A DNA stretch of 64,000 bases from an uncultured Kiritimatiellota bacterium. Lineage in GTDB: Bacteria > Verrucomicrobiota > Kiritimatiellia > RFP12 > UBA1067. This document shows, one piece after another, positions 62,200 through 64,000 of this stretch. Every line of letters starts with the position of its first letter. The stretch's first letter is position 1. The translations under genes and the position numbers were made by a program. The stretch covers positions 124,001 through 188,000 of the forward strand of contig CAKTYZ010000001.1 of NCBI GenBank assembly GCA_934635225.1. Direction: 5' to 3'. The notes under the pieces were generated by a model, which saw only the letters and a program-made list of their open reading frames with translations, was not told the origin of the DNA and did no database searches.

Positions 62200-63123
62200 G
62201 TGAAGATTCTGGTCACAGGAGGTAAAGGCATGCTCGGGCGCACGCTGTGCCGCGAGTTGGGGTCGGCGCACGAGGTCATTGTCGCGGACCTGCCGGAATG
62301 GGATGTCACGGATGACGCAACATTCACGACGAAGACATTGGAGGTGCGCCCAGACCTCATCGTTCACTGCGCGGCGATGACGGAAGTGGACGCTTGCGAG
62401 GTCCAGCGCGAGAAGGCTTTTCGCCTCAATGAGGAGGGAACTCGCAATGTCGCGCTTGCGGCGAAGATGTCTGGCGCACGGCTGATAGCTATCTCGACGG
62501 GCTATGTCTTTTCAGGCGAGCCGCCGCGCGAACCGTGGGCATGGGGCGAGTTGGACATTCCACGCCCGCAGACGGTCTTTGGCGCGTCGAAGTTTGCTGG
62601 CGAGCAGATGATTCAGATGATTTGCCCGGACAACGCGGTTATCCTTCGCATCGCCTGGCTTTATGGCGCAGGAGGCCCTTCGTTCATCCATACGCTGGCG
62701 CGGCTGGGCGCGGAGGCTGGCGAGCCGATCAAGGTGGTAGATGACCAGCGCGGCAATCCGACTTCGGCGAAGGCCGTTGCGGATGTGGTCCGATTCCTCA
62801 TTTCAAAGCCTGAGGTCTCGGGCGTGGTTCACGGGACGTGCGAAGAGCAATGCACGCGGTTCGAGTTCGCTCAGGAGGTTCGCCGACTTCTTAACCTGAA
62901 CCCTGCCGCGCCACGGTTTGTGCGCGGGTTGGAGCCTTGCGCGACGGCGGACTGTCCGCGATCCGCGCCGCGTCCGCGCAATTCGGCGCTGAAGAAGAGC
63001 GTCCTCAATGTCCTCGGCTACCGCACGCCGGACTGGAAGACAGCGCTCGCAGGTTTCGTCGCGTCCGAGTTCCTGGCTGGATGCGATGTTCGTCTGATGT
63101 CAGCAACACGAGACAAGGAGTAA
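62200..63123 (+). CDS. RmlD-like dTDP-4-dehydrorhamnose reductase family protein
   Basis: 307 residues from a GTG. The Rossmann motif KILVTGGKGMLGRTLCREL, then VRPDLIVHCAAMTEVDACE and AFRLNEEGTRNVALAA, are RmlD hallmarks. In the active site the usual Y-x-x-x-K is F-G-A-S-K (Phe at ~127, Lys at ~131), so the catalytic Tyr is replaced. The nucleotide run gtc-ttt-ggc confirms Phe. RmlD makes dTDP-L-rhamnose; with this change the protein may be inactive, act as a subunit (as MAT2B does in animals) or do another reaction. No rmlABC genes are near. It lies 18 bp after the symporter gene. Confidence 0.82.
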   Translation: MKILVTGGKGMLGRTLCRELGSAHEVIVADLPEWDVTDDATFTTKTLEVRPDLIVHCAAMTEVDACEVQREKAFRLNEEGTRNVALAAKMSGARLIAISTGYVFSGEPPREPWAWGELDIPRPQTVFGASKFAGEQMIQMICPDNAVILRIAWLYGAGGPSFIHTLARLGAEAGEPIKVVDDQRGNPTSAKAVADVVRFLISKPEVSGVVHGTCEEQCTRFEFAQEVRRLLNLNPAAPRFVRGLEPCATADCPRSAPRPRNSALKKSVLNVLGYRTPDWKTALAGFVASEFLAGCDVRLMSATRDKE

Positions 63124-63132
63124 GGAGCGGTA

Positions 63133-64000
63133 ATGAAGAAGATGAATATGGTGATTGCCCAGTCGGGCGGACCGTCAATGGTCATCAACAGTTCGCTGTA
63201 TGGCGCCATTGAAGCCGCCAAACGTGTGGGGACGACGCGGATTGGGAAAATCCTGGGTGCGCGTCATGGCATTCAGGGCATCCTGAACGGCGATTACTTC
63301 GACCTGCGAAAGGTCTCCGAAAGGAAATTCGTCAACATTGCCCTTACGCCGTCTTCGGCGCTTGGCAGCTGTCGCCACAAGCCTACGGAGGAGGATTGCC
63401 GCAAGATCTTCGAGGAGTTCAAGCGGCTCAATGTCGGTTATTTCTTCTACATTGGCGGCAATGACTCGGCGGACGCGGCGCGCATCATCGGCGAGGAGGC
63501 CGAGAAAGCGGGTTATCCGCTTGTCGTCTACCACATTCCGAAGACGATTGACAATGACCTCCGAAGCTGTGACCACACGCCAGGCTTCGGCTCTGCCGCG
63601 CGTTTCGTCGCAATGGCCCTTCGAGGCGATGATCTTGACAACCGTGCACTTGGCGGTGTCAAGATCGACATCATCATGGGTCGGGACGCGGGCTTCCTCA
63701 CGGCGGCCTCGGCTCTTGCGCGTGAGCGCCCGGACGATGGCCCGCACCTCATCTATTTGCCGGAGGTCCCGTTCACGATGGAGAAGTTCGTGAAGGATGT
63801 CAAGGCCGCGCTCAAGAAGTTCGGTCGCTGTGTCGTCGCGGTCTCGGAGGGCATTCGCGGCAAGGACGGCGTGCCGATCGGCGCGAAACTCGGCTCGGGC
63901 GAGAAGGACTCGCATGGCAATGTCCAAATGTCCGGGACGGGGGCGCTTGGCGATTATTTGGCTCGTGAACTGAAGGCGCGTGCCGGGGTGTCGCGCGTCC
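63133..64000 (+). CDS. 6-phosphofructokinase, PPi-dependent type (partial at window end)
   Basis: The first 289 residues are seen and the gene runs off the right edge. MVIAQSGGPSMVINSSLYGA is the N-terminal phosphate loop. YIGGNDSADAARII carries Asp where ATP-dependent enzymes have Gly, the mark of pyrophosphate users, and VVYHIPKTIDNDLRSCD is the catalytic segment with the Asp proton acceptor. MGRDAGFLTAASAL matches the fructose-6-phosphate-binding M-G-R. It performs the committed step of glycolysis and may be reversible. The ATG at 63133 follows AAGGAGCGG, 9 bp after the RmlD-like gene. Confidence 0.9.
   Translation, partial: MKKMNMVIAQSGGPSMVINSSLYGAIEAAKRVGTTRIGKILGARHGIQGILNGDYFDLRKVSERKFVNIALTPSSALGSCRHKPTEEDCRKIFEEFKRLNVGYFFYIGGNDSADAARIIGEEAEKAGYPLVVYHIPKTIDNDLRSCDHTPGFGSAARFVAMALRGDDLDNRALGGVKIDIIMGRDAGFLTAASALARERPDDGPHLIYLPEVPFTMEKFVKDVKAALKKFGRCVVAVSEGIRGKDGVPIGAKLGSGEKDSHGNVQMSGTGALGDYLARELKARAGVSRV

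Overview
The window is a GC-rich chromosomal segment of a Gram-negative bacterium (RND pump, TolC-like protein, lipoproteins, surface-glycan genes). The secreted glycoside hydrolases, beta-helix and BspA-like surface proteins, FGE-type domains and IS30 relics recall the Verrucomicrobiota/Kiritimatiellota (PVC) lineage, perhaps a gut member. That placement is an inference from gene content. Almost every gene is on the + strand, and many join by 4-bp ATGA or GTGA overlaps.

Region 1 (1-16.8 kb) is a secreted glycan-degradation locus. It has a GH20-like hexosaminidase (cut by the window edge), a Gfo/Idh oxidoreductase, two related glycosidases flanking a beta-helix surface protein with a G12 tract, a decayed GH116 gene, an FGE-like protein, a small secreted protein, an unassigned secreted protein and a GH89-like alpha-N-acetylglucosaminidase. 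GH20 plus GH89 points to GlcNAc-containing host glycans. A 22-bp palindromic repeat array splits this locus at 10.7 kb.

Region 2 (16.8-30.3 kb) is a surface-polysaccharide locus. It has a membrane/YrbL-like kinase fusion, several glycosyltransferases, a GT10 fucosyltransferase, a DegT aminotransferase with a PglD/NeuD-like acetyltransferase, and an MBOAT/SGNH O-acetylation pair. Truncated AAA-ATPase-like genes sit at its edge and inside it.

Region 3 (30.5-64 kb) mixes housekeeping and envelope genes: a BspA-like protein, aspS, a CPBP protease, an RlmI-like methyltransferase, an RND pump, a CAU tRNA, rpsB-tsf, a TolC-like and a MacA-like protein, rpmI-rplT, a ferredoxin with a metal-efflux-like permease, a YihY protein, a GDPD/nucleoside-hydrolase fusion, carB, a zinc-finger-like protein, pheT, a PutP-like symporter, an RmlD-like protein and a PPi-type phosphofructokinase (cut by the window edge).

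Four features cut across the regions. Three intergenic spots hold IS30-derived debris, two of them short elements flanked by 14-bp and 35-bp perfect direct repeats. Three secreted proteins of unlike architecture end in a short hydrophobic-basic tail (LIIR or VLIK). Promoters mostly have a TTGCG or TTGACG -35 box and an 18-bp spacer. Several -10 boxes lie only 6-9 nt before the start codon, which suggests leaderless mRNAs.
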